64,000 nucleotides of DNA from Agaricus subrufescens. Its lineage: Eukaryota > Basidiomycota > Agaricomycetes > Agaricales > Agaricaceae. The translations under genes were made by a program, and so were the position numbers. The notes under the pieces are model-generated. The model was not told the origin of the DNA. It ran no database searches and worked only from the letters and a program-made list of their open reading frames with translations. This document shows, in pieces, positions 41,943 to 53,628 of this stretch (position 1 is its first letter; each line of letters opens with the position of its first letter). Location: positions 372,001 to 436,000 of the forward strand of contig CM057058.1 in assembly GCA_029945375.1 (NCBI GenBank), read 5' to 3'.

Positions 41943-43323
41943 TTAGTGATCAGGATCAATTACATGTATCGAGGTATGATGATTAAGAGAAAATGAGGGG
42001 AATATATGGCGGAGTGCACGACAAGTCCTGTCATTGCGGCACCAACTGATTATTCTGCCTTGACGGTAGGCCGTCAAAGATCCACTCAAATTGATGGACT
42101 CGAGGACTGCAGCAGCAGCCTTTTCCCCAACCTCTATCTCTAGGACAGGGATGCGAAGCATGCAGCCTTGGCTAAAAAACTGAAGACTACTTGTTTCAGA
42201 TAGTTGAAATCCATGGATGACCATGGCCGATACACATCCTGCTGTCCGAGTGAGAAAGTCGATAAAACCTTGGCTTGGAGCAACGGCAGGTGGGGTTCCC
42301 CACCCGAACGAGTCCTCTAGTGGTATGGCTTTCGGGAGCAGAGCTAAGTATCGAACGGCAGCGAGATTCAGGCACCCGATGTAGTGGTATATGTGAGAAT
42401 CGGACTCAATTCCGAGGTACCTGGTAGTGTGTAAGCACCAGTAATAACTGAATTAGGTTGGCCCCTAAATACCGCAGCTGTGGTAACGTGATTATGGGAT
42501 GAGTGGTGAAGTTGCTGGTGGTGCCGGTTGATTGTATACTGAGTTGGATGGTTTGGGCGGAAGTGGATGAGCTGAAAAACAACCGGAACTCCCTTAAAGA
42601 CCACGTAACCTCCAAAGAAATATGGCGTAGACAATCCCATGGGAAGCAGTGAATGATTTTATGGAAGGTTGGTTCTGCCGTTGTGGGAAACCCAGCAGCA
42701 AAAGTCCATATAAGGATTTCTAGATGGGGCCACCGTCCGATCACTAATAGGAGTTGATTGTTCATTTCTGTCCCACAGAAAGAAGACGCCCGAATCTCCT
42801 GTAGTCCATGCTCCTGATTCTCTATACCAAGGAATGCTTCAGCGGTTTTATCGCTAAACGACAAATCTAAACAATTCCACTGGTTGATGGAGGGTAACAA
42901 CGCAGTCATCATGAAGATACTGTCGTTGGATTGAGCCGCAAACAATCCACTATATAGATGAAGGTCGATAGGCTGACTCTGAGATCTCGCCTGCCAAGTA
43001 TCAAGGAGTCCCCGGCTTGGAATTGTGACATTCGCTTTGCTTGGGTCTGCCCAAGGATTTCCAATGGTGTAGGATGTCCAAAGCAGGGGAGAACGTTCCA
43101 TGAGCTGGTGCCATTTCTGGCACACACCCATAAGTACAGCCCGTGTTCTATAGTGTTGATAAGTGTATGGAATAGATGCATGGTGTACTTCGGTAATGGT
43201 TATAGCTTCAGAGATAATATGGAGGATTAGCTCATTGGGCAAATCATCCATAGCCACCGTCGACGTCTGACCGTGTAGACCCATTCTATAGACTAATGAA
43301 TTAAGCTGCAATTGTAAAGTCAT
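41943..43323 (-). CDS. F-box protein, two exons
   Basis: Minus strand, exons 42473-43323 and 41943-42420, separated by a 52-nt GTATTT...CCAG intron. Lengths sum to 443 codons. An N-terminal F-box is visible from MDDLPNELILHIISEAI to VCQKWHQLMERSPLLWTSY (about residues 25-80), followed by a Leu-rich region as in the large agaric F-box family; such proteins select substrates for SCF ubiquitin ligases. The most upstream ATG gives 442 residues; MGLHGQT or MDDLPNE are alternative starts. It lies convergent to the transposase, 60 bp away, inside the candidate element, so it may be cargo. Confidence 0.85.
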
Positions 43324-43424
43324 TGAAAATAACCTTCTAGTACATGGGACGATAGATATGTGATGAGCGATAAGTTGTTTTATAGGGGTAGTAACTACAT
43401 AACAATTGATATAATATTAAGTGG

Positions 43425-44750
43425 CAGTAGTATCAAGATACTGTCCGTCTATGGAGGGCAATAGTACCATGATACTCTGGCTGTAGGGAGGGTGACAGTA
43501 GCACAATACTGCGGTCCCTCAGTGGCCGAGAGTATCATGGTACTCTGGCTGTGTAGAGGGTGACAGTACTACAATACTGCCATCGCTCTATGGCACATAG
43601 TATCATGGTACTCTGTCTGTAGGGAGGGCGACAGTACTACAGTACTGTCATGTGTCTACCGTCGAGAGTATCATGATACTCTCTCCTCAGAGCGATGGCG
43701 GTACCATAGTACTGCTGTCCTCGAGAGCAAGAGAGTATCATGATACTCTCTCCTCAGAGCGATGGCAGTATTGTAGTACTGCTGTCCTCGAGAGCGGAAG
43801 AGTATCCTGATACTCTGTATCGCAGAGGGACGGCAGTACTATAGTACTACTACCCTCGAGAGCAAAAGAGTATCCTGATACTCTGTATCAGAGAGGAGTG
43901 GTAGTACTGTAGTACTGCTGTACATCTACCGTCGAGAGTATCATGATATTCTCCCAGAGCGATGGCAGTACTGTAATACTGCTGTCCACGAGAGCAAGAG
44001 AGTATCCTGATACTCTGTATCGCAGAGGGACGGCAGTACTATAGTACTACCACCCTCGAGAGTGAGAGAGTATCCTGATACTCTCAGCCGGAGAGGGATG
44101 GCAGTACTATAGTACTACAACCCCTGAGAGCGAGAGAGTATCACAGAGGAGTGCAGTATTCTCGTACTGTCTCCCTCCACACAAACAGAGTATCATGATA
44201 CTCTCAGCGGTAGAGGGATGGCAGTACTATAGTACTACCAGCCTCGAGAGCAAGAGAGTACCAGGATACACTCTCCTGCAGAGGGCGGCAAGACTATAGT
44301 ACTACCTCCTAGAGAACGGCCGTCTCTCTCTGAGAATGGGAGTATCCTGATACTCTGCTTCTCTCGAGGGTGACAGTACTATAAAACTGTTACCCCTCTG
44401 AGGACGGCAGTACCTTGATACTGTCTTTTCTTGAGGACGTCAGTCCTACAATACTGTCATCCCTCTGATAACGAGAGTATCAAGATACTCCCTTTCCCGT
44501 GACGAAGGCGGTACTATGATACCGTCTTCATTCCAGTGGGCGAGAGTATCCTGATACCCTCACTGTGTGGAGAGTAATATGATCTTGTCGTCCCTCTGTT
44601 GTGGAGAGTATCATAGTACTCTACTTTTCTTGAGGCCCCGGTACTATGATACCTCCAACTGTCATGATACTCTGCCCCATGAGGCGCCGACTTCTTCTCA
44701 GTACTGTGGTTCTTCCATATCCAGTACTGTCATATTGTACTGTGATTGTA
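43425..44750. repeat. Right array of alternating palindromes
   Basis: About 20 pairs at a period near 65 bp: type A such as GGCAGTACTATAGTACTAC and type B such as GAGAGTATCATGATACTCTC, a perfect 20-bp palindrome. Variants often keep pairing, for example AGTATC/GATACT and AGTACC/GGTACT. It is the mirror partner of 29395-30870. Confidence 0.88.
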
Positions 44751-44754
44751 TGCA

Positions 44755-44858
44755 CAAAGACCGTGGGATACAGACACACAACTGCGCGTGTTGTCTATTT
44801 ACAACATACCGTGCGAGACTCATGCATCATTCCATTGTCACCTGCCCCGTAAAAACCA
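44755..44858 (-). repeat. Inverted terminal block, right
   Basis: Inverted partner of 29291-29386. Weak similarity continues outward to about 45050 after a roughly 150-bp insertion (shared TTCACAGAG/CTCACAGAG). Confidence 0.65.
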
Positions 44859-46490
44859 TACCTCAAAGTCAAAAATACTGCACTTTTTGTAGTTTTTGAA
44901 ATTGTCAAAACATAAAATCATCTAATTTATGCTTAAAACATGAAATGAAAAATTTGGTCATTTTTGAATGACAGCTATTTTGGTAGTATTTTACCATTTA
45001 CTGTATTTTTTGCAGTAATTTACTACATGTTTGATCTCACAGAGTGCAGGCCACGCAACTGACATAAGTGTTTGCAATATGGCCCTTGAGGAGACTCCAA
45101 TCTACAGAAGAACCACAAAAGGCATCCAGAATCAAGTCCCACTCCCTCTCGCTAGCTGGCATTGGATAAGGGTCCTAGTCAAATGACCCTAGAATGAGTC
45201 TCATTTGTAGATATTCTCAAAACTTTCGTTATACCCCTATAACAGTGGGCAGGTTATAATCTCCGAGATGATATGGCTACTCTTGGGCATGAATAATGAT
45301 AGGCATCTTGCTATCTTAAAATGGGTATGTCAGTCAATGTCAAAAAGTAAATGGGGCGCGCTCATCACCAACTACGGCCGTAATTCAGGTGGCTACATTC
45401 TCAAACTCCTCCCGAAATTTGGACAAAGCCTGTTAAACTTGGCTCTATCTTCTTCAGTGCTCTCAGCCATGAATTAAGAGGCTTCCTTTGGTAAAATATC
45501 CAGTATTATTTTTCGAGATACGTCATTCACAAATGAGACGATCATACTAAATCTCAGGATGTCAACATGACATCGTGCAGCAGATGCATTTTACTTCCCA
45601 TGGTTTCCCAAGTATTGATTAGAGTTTCCCATGGACATTGAAGCAGAATTGGCGTTGAAATGACCATCAAAGGTGTAACATAAACCGACTTTCCTACTTG
45701 TAGCAGACATACCAGCCAATGTGTATTATGTATGTGCATGAATATTGATGCTAGGAGGGTGCTATGAGGCCAGTCAGTGTCGTACCTAACGTGGCCAGAA
45801 TACCTGACCTGGAAGGAGACACATACTGGAGGTTGTGGATCGGTCATGATTGTTGGTGTAAGGAAAGTAGGTAATCGGGTTTTTCCCTCTCTAGCCACAA
45901 TAACACGAAACTATGACCAGATACGATGGACTGGGAGAAGGGCACATGTACACTGAGAGGGGACCCACAGGCGGTCCTGATCGTTGTAGCCCAAAGATGC
46001 TTGTCTTTAATGAATCCAGATTGAATCCCATGATCTGTTGGAGGATCGTGAAAGATGAAGTTGACGTGATGATTGTGATCTATAGCCGATGCCGATGTTC
46101 GGCAAATCCGATGCCGGTATCGCCGGATCATATCTAGCTTCGGAGGTTCTTTCTGGGTTCTTTACTGCTCATTGTGCTCTCCTGTTGCTCTCTTGCAAGA
46201 CCGAACGAAGGATCACTAGTGTCCCAGATTCACCAAACTTCTCCAACCGGGGCACCTGGGTGACTCTAAGAAGATCAAGTCCGAATATAAGTATAAGCGG
46301 CCATGGTCCGTGTGGCAATTTGCTCCCCAGAATCTACTACAAAACCTTATAGGTCGTACGCACCACTTCCTACCTTTTCTTATGTCTTATACCAAGAGCC
46401 TATGGCTCGACCGTTCACCAAACAATGAGGGCCGTCCTCTGATTCTCACTCGAAACCCCTGTATTTCATATTAGCTTTTCTCCTCATCTA
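44859..46490. other. Intergenic and TE-remnant sequence
   Basis: AT-rich stretch 44870-45030, then a decayed remnant at 45230-45480 matching 28408-28690. Two minus-strand ORFs (45554-45898, 45844-46131) show no recognisable family. No supported gene. Confidence 0.45.
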
Positions 46491-48305
46491 TTGTCGAGCT
46501 CATTTATTATCATAGCCTTACAGCGATACGGCTCAGATGAAGATCCACTACTTGTTGGATCTGCGGGCAGGAACAAGATCGAGAAACGACTACTCAGGAA
46601 GCTAGACATTCGAATGTCAATCTTGTTGATCATGTATATCGTCAGCTGTGAGTACCTGGGTATAATTTCGCTAGACATTGAAGGCTATACGTCTAGTAGG
46701 TATTGACCGCAGTAGCGCAGCGTACGTGATCTCAGTCTCTTTACTTATATAAAACCCTTTTTTACTTGCTTCTTCTAGTGCAGCTCGTTTGCGTGGGTTC
46801 GAGGCCGATCTGGGATTAAAGGGCCACCAATTCGCATCCGTTTTGTCGGCCTTCTTTGTGGGGTATATAATAATGCAAATCCCATCGTGCGTTCGCGAAA
46901 CAGATTTCTATCTCGCCGTAGCCTGACATTAGCAATGCCAGTAACATGATCCTTAGCCAAATTAAGAAGCCGTCCGTTTATTTGCCGTGTTGTATGATCC
47001 TTTGTGGATCAACCTCGTTCTTGACAGGTCCGTGTTGATAACCGTTATCGCATACGAAAACTTATAGCGCACATACCTCTTGTCGCAGGCTTTGCTTATA
47101 AGTATGGAACTACTTCTGTATCTTTGGGATCATCTCACATTACCTCAGTTACTACGATGCTCTGGTAGCGCGGTTCCTCCTTGGACTCTCAGAAGCTACC
47201 TTCTTCCCAGGAGCTCTATACCTTATAACTAAATGGTACAAGCGAGACGAATTATCTCTGCGTACTGCGTTCCTCGTATGTGGGACCACTGTCAGCATGG
47301 CCTTTGGTTCCCTCATCGCATCCGGAGTACTGGACGTCATGGACGGCGTATTGGGTTGCACCGCGTGGCGTTGGTTATTCTTCGTCGAAGGTGGTTCAAC
47401 GATCGTAATCTCAATGGTTGCCATTCTGGTCCTCCCCGATTACCCCGAAACAGAATCTATTTCCTGGCTTACACCAGCCGAGCACGCCCTGGCGAAAGTA
47501 AGAATGCAGGAGGACGCCGCTACCAGTCCTGATTCACAGAAATACTTGAACAAACGCGATAACGAGGGGGAATACATAGTGAAAACTGAAAACGTGGTAA
47601 CTTCGGGGCTCACTCTCGCACTCACAGACTGGAAGGTCTGGTACGTTGCGTTCGCCCAATTCTTTTTCGTTGTCTCCTGCTCCCATTATCTCTATTTCCC
47701 AACTCTCACGGAGACTATGGGATACGGCTCTACGACTTCTCTTTTACTCTGCGCCCCTCCTTGGCTAGTTTCTGCTGCATGGTCCGTATGGGTATCCTGG
47801 CATTCCGATAGTAGAGGTGAACGTTGCATGCATGTCGTTATCCCGTACCTCATCGCCACTGTGGGTTTCATACTCGCAATATCGACAATGAACGTTATCA
47901 TTCGTTATTTTTCATTGTAAGATTCTATCATCTGCCTTCAGCAAGACTATCACTAAATTCAACAGATTCTTACTGGCGCAAGCTTTAGCAGGGTATATTT
48001 GCCTCATCGCGTGGTCTTCATCCACAGTGTCAAATCCTCCAGAACAACGCGCAGTTGCGCTAGCTCTCATAAACACCATATCACAGAGTGGTAATATAGT
48101 TGGGTCCTTTGTATGGGTGAAGGCGTGGGGACCCGCCTACAAGAAGTCGTTTGCTATTTGTGGCACATCCGGGTTAATTTCTTTGACGATGTGTCTGTGG
48201 TTGAGAAGGGTCTTGAAACGAATGAATAAAGAAATGGATGAACAGGATAAAACGAGCGGCGAAGAGGTCGCCGAGTCAAAGAAGGGCTGGAGATATCATA
48301 TCTGA
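46491..48305 (+). CDS. MFS transporter, anion:cation symporter (Dal5/Tna1-like)
   Basis: Major facilitator protein of the fungal allantoate/nicotinate permease type, plasma membrane, substrate not predictable. Exons end/start at 46647/46700, 46721/46779, 46886/46942, 47027/47089, 47101/47149 and 47916/47966, all in phase, stop 48303-48305. Visible family signatures: EKRLLRKLDIR and MYIVSCIDRSS (TM1), ARLRGFEADLGL, SAFFVGYIIMQIPSN, then NYYDALVARFLLGLSEATFFPGALYL split across exons, KWYKRDE, and CTAWRWLFFVEG (TM6 end). About 480 residues, normal length. The start exon is unresolved: the open frame upstream of GSDEDPLL begins with TTG and probably follows an intron ending TTACAG near 46522. Convergent with the methyltransferase. 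Confidence 0.85.
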
Positions 48306-48576
48306 TTGGCGACATTAGAGTATTTATTTGACTATCCATATTCTTTACGGCACTTTCTTGACAGACTTTTTTTTCATACTTTCTCTTCCTTGTACACTAT
48401 TTTAGCTCCAGTTTAAGGCTTATTTGTATATTATAGATAGTGTATTTGTACTCTAGAAGACACAAGTGTCAAGGTCAATTAAACTAAGAAGTACAGGTTA
48501 TGACGTCACCTGAGAAGTGGTATAGTCTCTGCGACCACTAGTACGGAAGTACCTTTCAAAAGTTGTTATCGCCTGA

Positions 48577-50476
48577 TCATATTGGCTCCGCCACGATAAA
48601 CCCAAAATTCGAATTGGCCGCGAATCTGACTGCGACAGCCTTCCATCGAGCTTCTTGGAGCACCTGAACATGCTGCGGAAGTGTTCGCTCCTTTCCATCT
48701 AGAAGGAGTTGCATCTAGCCAGATGATGAAACCTAAGGTTTAATGGTAGACCTTCGAAGCTTACTGCTATATCTAAATAATAAGTGTTGGCGTTCGCTTT
48801 CCCTAAATTGGATAAAAGAGGTGGAGGGAGGTCAATTTCGAGAGAACCTTGCTGGATCGGGTGAAATTGAGTTGATGGGGCAGTTTTTGAAGCGAATGGC
48901 GTGATATAGTCGGCTATGATCAAACGACTTGTAGATGATGCTGCTTCGCGAAGACGTTTGAGAATTTGAATGACATGGTCGTCGTCCCAGTCGTGAAAAA
49001 CGATGCGGGCCAGATAAATATCTGCGCCAACGATAGGTTGTATCTGGAAGAAATCATGCGCTGTTATGCGGAGGTAAGGGATAGATTGGTATAAGCTAAA
49101 GAAACTCCACCTGAGAAGGAAACACGTTCGTTGGATAGTATTTCGGGCTCATTATTCTTCCAATGCTGGTTCTCTCGTTTAGTGAGACAGTTTCGACTCG
49201 AATATAAGCACCTTACCTCTAGTGCCTTCTGAGCTACAGATTCTTGATCTTGGACGATAAATGTCAGACGAGGAGAAGCCTTAGCAAGCTCTACAGCAGG
49301 TCTTCCCATGCCTCCTCCGACATCTACTACAAGGCTACCTTCGGCAAGCGAACCCCAGTCAAATCCTCCTTTCGTACATTAGCGAGATTAGCTGAGTCAT
49401 ATAAAAATAAAACTTGCCACTCAAAAGTGCTTCGGAGGTGTGCCATTGAGCCGTAGCTCTGATACAAGCGTTGTGTCGTGAAAATTCATACTTATGTGTT
49501 GGATCTTGCATCCAAGAAAAGAGATTTTCACTTGTTTTCAATGCTTTTTGGAAAGGTGTTCGTTTCGAAGAGGGATGCGGTTCGGCTCCCGCTCTGACAT
49601 CATCGAGATGATAGAGTGATGCTCTTGTGACATCGCTTGCACTGATGAGCACCTTGATGACAGGTCGCAAAAACGAGAATGGACTTGGACCCACAAATGG
49701 CCTATATATGCAGATATGTCGTTATGTCCTGTATACTCGTCGTACTTGTTCAGTTGGCTGGGCTTGCTATATTTATAATGAGATAGGCTTCGAGAAAATC
49801 AACGACCCACTTTTCTCTGAGTCGCTCATGTGGTACGCCTGTGTCCAGTAGAGAAGAGATTCTGTTGAGAGCAAAAACATTAGGGCGCACTTCGCGAAAT
49901 ATATGATGCGTGGCAAGGATCCGCAAACAACGACCTATTGAGTATGAGGACACTGAGCTTGACTTTCAGTTGCATCACAAACCAAGTTTTTCAGGATCGG
50001 CGTGGCATCTTGCAGCAATTTCCAGAATATCTACACCTTGTTGCCCATGTCTACGCAAGATCTCCGCGATGTTCAGCTCGTTTGCAGTGTTCAGAGCTGC
50101 CGTCAGAAGCGACTAGTGGAACAGGAGCTGACAATGAAATGACGCCTAATTTTCCGGGAGTGAAAGACCTCACACCGCACGCTGCATCCGCCAATGAGGC
50201 AAAAGGTTCCCGGACTAGATTTATGAGCTGGTAGGCGGCTGCAATGATGAGGTTAGATAGTCTTTGAACTTCTGTATCCTGGTGTGGCTCCCAATGATTT
50301 TGATTTGGGGTGTGGTTGATCGGCATGTCCAACGAGGGCCATGATCCGTTCGGGGATTTCCGACCCGTCACGTCCTCGAGTTCTTCAAGTGCTGTGGTTA
50401 AGATATCACGAAGTTGCCGTAGTTCTTGGGATTTTGTGTCAGAAGACGCGGGTTGAATCATCTGGGGAACGTACAT
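48577..50476 (-). CDS. SAM-dependent O-methyltransferase, multi-exon
   Basis: Minus-strand O-methyltransferase, start ATG 50474-50476, stop TGA 48577-48579. Exons include 50174-50476, 49983-50112, 49934 leftwards and 48577-48698, with introns of 48-62 nt. Domains in order: N-terminal dimerisation/winged-helix part (ALNTANELNIAEILRRHG, LRILATHHIFREV), HKYEFSRHNACI, SAM motif I VVDVGGGMGRPAVELAK, PRLTFIVQDQ, and the catalytic His motif RIVFHDWDDDHV, then YYLDIAVSFEDGKERT and a C-terminus WKAVAVRFAANSNFGFIVAE. Such enzymes methylate hydroxyls of small molecules, often in secondary metabolism. One middle junction (about 49700-49830) was not resolved. Confidence 0.88.
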
Positions 50477-50931
50477 TCCTACTCATTCCTCGCAGGTTAT
50501 ATACTCTTCATTCTTCAGATGTCCTAAGACCTCTAGTCGGGAAGCTGCCCATAAGGTGCACGTACGTACTGGACCCAGCAACTTGGGCCATAAGTACTTG
50601 ACGCACACCGTCCCGCATGAACCCCGCCTGATAAATTAAACTCTGTTAGAAAGTAGGCTAGTAATCGGAAGCAACTCCAAGTCGGGTTGGCCTATATAGT
50701 TAACTTGTTTCTATTTCTCAATTGAGTGTTGAGGCTGAATGGGTGTAGTGTAGACGCGATTCTTGCACTCCAGGCTGGTATTTTAACTGCAGGGTCCGCC
50801 GCGCCTCCCTGGTATGTTTCTCGGCTCAGAGAACGAACCTTGATCGATTATGGTTATATAATTAGTTTCAATTAATAAATTTGTTCCCAGGGTCTCAATT
50901 AGCCAGGTTCCTCTCATTCCACGACCTCCAC
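50477..50931. other. Divergent intergenic region
   Basis: 455 bp between the methyltransferase start and the conserved gene start. It would hold both promoters. No clear TATA box pair or gene seen. Confidence 0.5.
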
Positions 50932-53313
50932 ATGGCGGCCAGCAAACAGTAGGCTATCAGCCCCTTTCGTACCCACATAGTCCGACGATTTTCTGCCTAG
51001 GTTTATTGATCTATACCGCGGACTGCCTCCTGAAGCCCAGCAGGCACTAGTTGAAAAGCATCTCGCGCCACTTCTGGACACAACCTCGTCCAAGAAGCGC
51101 GACAGAGTTTTCAAAGCCGCTAAACGCTCGCAATCCAGATACGATGGGGTTCCCGACGTGAACTTGAGAAAGAAGAGACGTGAATTACAAACTTTGATGT
51201 TCATGCTCGCAAAGGATGAGAAAACCGGTTTCACTCGGGAGAGGAGCAATCGCGAAGAGATTTTGCAAGAAACCGTCCTGAGTATCTCTGGGTGGATGAG
51301 CAAGATATGGATTATGGTCTACGAGTACAGAGTTAACTTCGCGCTGGCTCACGAATGTCTCGTGTACGCGTTAAAGATGCTCGAGATGCTCGAGGAATCA
51401 CCGGCTCTTGGAGAGTTCGTGTTCTCAATCCCCAATCTCCTTCTGGCTGCTCACTGCACCCTTATCAGCTGTAAATGTCTTTTCCATAACATCCATTTCA
51501 CGGCCTCCCTCAAGGACAAAGAGAGAAGGACTGTAAAATACTTTTCTTTCACTGGCCCACGCCATCTCGACAAAGTTTGCTTGTGGATCTGGCGCGATCT
51601 CTTCGTCTGCATGCTAGCCGAAGATAGACATTCCCGGAGTGACATACAACAAATGTTGTCGGACATTGAAGAGTGCTTGGGCTGGCATGGTGTAGAGCAG
51701 GTATTGTATGGTGGAAAACGAAGTGAGACTCCCGCCTCGGATTCAGCACTTGTTAACACAACGTAGAATCCTCCTCCGAAAACGACAACGACGGCGAATA
51801 CTATGACGAAGGTGTAGACGACGAATACTCTGATATCGAGGAAATGTTGCGGGACTACGAAAGTGTCGGCACGGACAGCGAGTACAATTATAACAGCGAT
51901 GGAGAGGATCAATATTGTTGCTCCTATCACACCAAGTACTGGTCCGATGACTTGTACGAAGAACAAAGCACCCTTCAGAAAATTGTCAAATCATATCTTA
52001 TGGATATCTTCCGTCAAGCCCCTGACGCTGATCTCTTCTTTGTCATCAATTCAATCGGTCGACCTTCGCCTCGCACCCTCAAAGAATTGATGCAAACTCT
52101 CAATGAGGGAGCGGGTGATAGTGTGGAGTCGTTCAAGGCGGCCCTTACTATCCACACGAACCTTTACCATCCAGATAAAGTCTCCGAACTCCTCCAAAAT
52201 CATTATTCCTATCTACGACCCAATGATTGTCCCACTCTTCTTGGAGCTGTCGCCGTCCTTATCAACTCACCGCATCGTCCCCAGGCGCTTGGATATGTTG
52301 AAGCAGAGCTGATCGATGTCGTAAAGCAGATACACGTGGCTATACGCTCCGCATTTTCTCATTACTCCGAGGGCGCGAATAAGGTTGATTTGGCGGAAAT
52401 TATTCGACTACCGGCGGGACCTGCTAGGGCCAGTAGGGTTGAAAGATGGGTCGATCGTTCGATAACCTCTACAAGCTCCGAGCCTTTCAATCCCATGGCT
52501 TTTGCAGCAATGATGATGGGCCTCCCTGTTGGGTCCTCAACCTCTTCGATTGATGAAACAGGTCTTCTTGCGTACACCGATCTTGACAAACCTGACCCAG
52601 ACCTCGATGACCTTAGAGAAGAATTCAAGCCACAATTAAAACCTCGTTTTGAAACATGGAAACTTTACGCTCAGAATCTACCTCTCAACTCAAATCAAAT
52701 TATGCATCGGGTCTATAAGAAAACCATAGAGCTCATGCCATTTTTCGAGGCGGCAGACGTTGTCACAGAAATGACCAGTCGGTTTGTGTATCTTTTTCAA
52801 GGTTTCATCAACTTTGCTGAACTCTATGGATGCAGCATATCGGATCGACCCAACAAGAGTCATATTTCTGAGACCCTGCCTGTTATATCTGAATTCTGCA
52901 AGGCGCATCGTAAGAAGACTGCAAAAGCTCGTTACGGGCGGAAGAAAACTGACATCAACAATGTCTCTGATGCTTCAACGCCACAAACACGTACTACTAC
53001 TACCGAAGCCGGACCTGCGTCTGCATCGGCTTCAAACTCCCATCCCACTTCAACACCTCCCTTGAACCCTCATTCAACATCTACACCCAATCCCAACCAT
53101 CATCACACCCACGCGTATCCCCCAGGCACTGTCTTCCACATCTTCGGCGGTGGACAAATGCACACCGTAGGCCCGATTGGGCAAGGGTCCAACAATGCAG
53201 GAACTAATTCAACTGCGACGCATAACGTCAATCCAGCTCCTGGTGGTGGTGGTGGTGGTATTCACACCCATATAGCAGACATGTCTCAGCTACCAGATTG
53301 TAATCATCAGTAG
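50932..53313 (+). CDS. Conserved agaricomycete protein of unknown function, three exons
   Basis: Exons 50932-50948, 51001-51722 and 51767-53313 sum to 762 codons (761 residues plus stop). The start MAASKQ/FIDLYRGLPPEAQQAL spans the first 52-nt intron. Residues 1-240 form a helical domain (KRSQSRYDGVPDV, TRERSNREE, FSFTGPRHLDKVCLWIWRDLFV, GWHGVEQVLYGG). An acidic linker follows (about 250-300), then a second helical domain (KFKPQLKPRFETW-like, FAAMMMGLPVG), ending in a low-complexity tail rich in Thr/Pro/His/Gly. The overall plan matches an uncharacterised family I know from agaric genomes. It has no enzyme motif. Confidence 0.82.
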
Positions 53314-53628
53314 AACTGCTTCGTCTGTCAATAAGTCTATCTTCTCATGCATGCTGTACAAAATTTCAGTGATTACTCATGTAGTGTCGGTTGCATGGAT
53401 ATGAAACCACTATGAAGTATGAATTGCCCGGTTGCATGTCATTATCGTATTTGACAGATTTTTGCGCGGTAACAAGCATCACACGTAATGTACGGGTAAT
53501 GTAATGTACGGACGCCAAGATGGAACATGCTAAAATTGTAACATGTCATGATCATTGATTTCTTGACACTTATAGAAAGAACCAGTGACCGTAGCCGGCG
53601 CCCTACCTTCTTTTTCAACCTTCCCACT

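Larger units (their letters stand above)
29291..44858. mobile_element. Candidate 15.6-kb KDZ DNA transposon
   Basis: The interval is bounded by an inverted block of about 100 bp (29291-29386 and 44755-44858, sharing CCGTGGGATACAGACACAC and TATTTACAACATA). Just inside on both sides lie palindrome arrays of about 1.4 kb. It contains a KDZ transposase, two unassigned passenger genes and an F-box gene. KDZ elements are known, expanded and gene-carrying in agaricomycetes. Exact ends and a target duplication were not resolved, so the boundaries are inferred. Confidence 0.55.
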
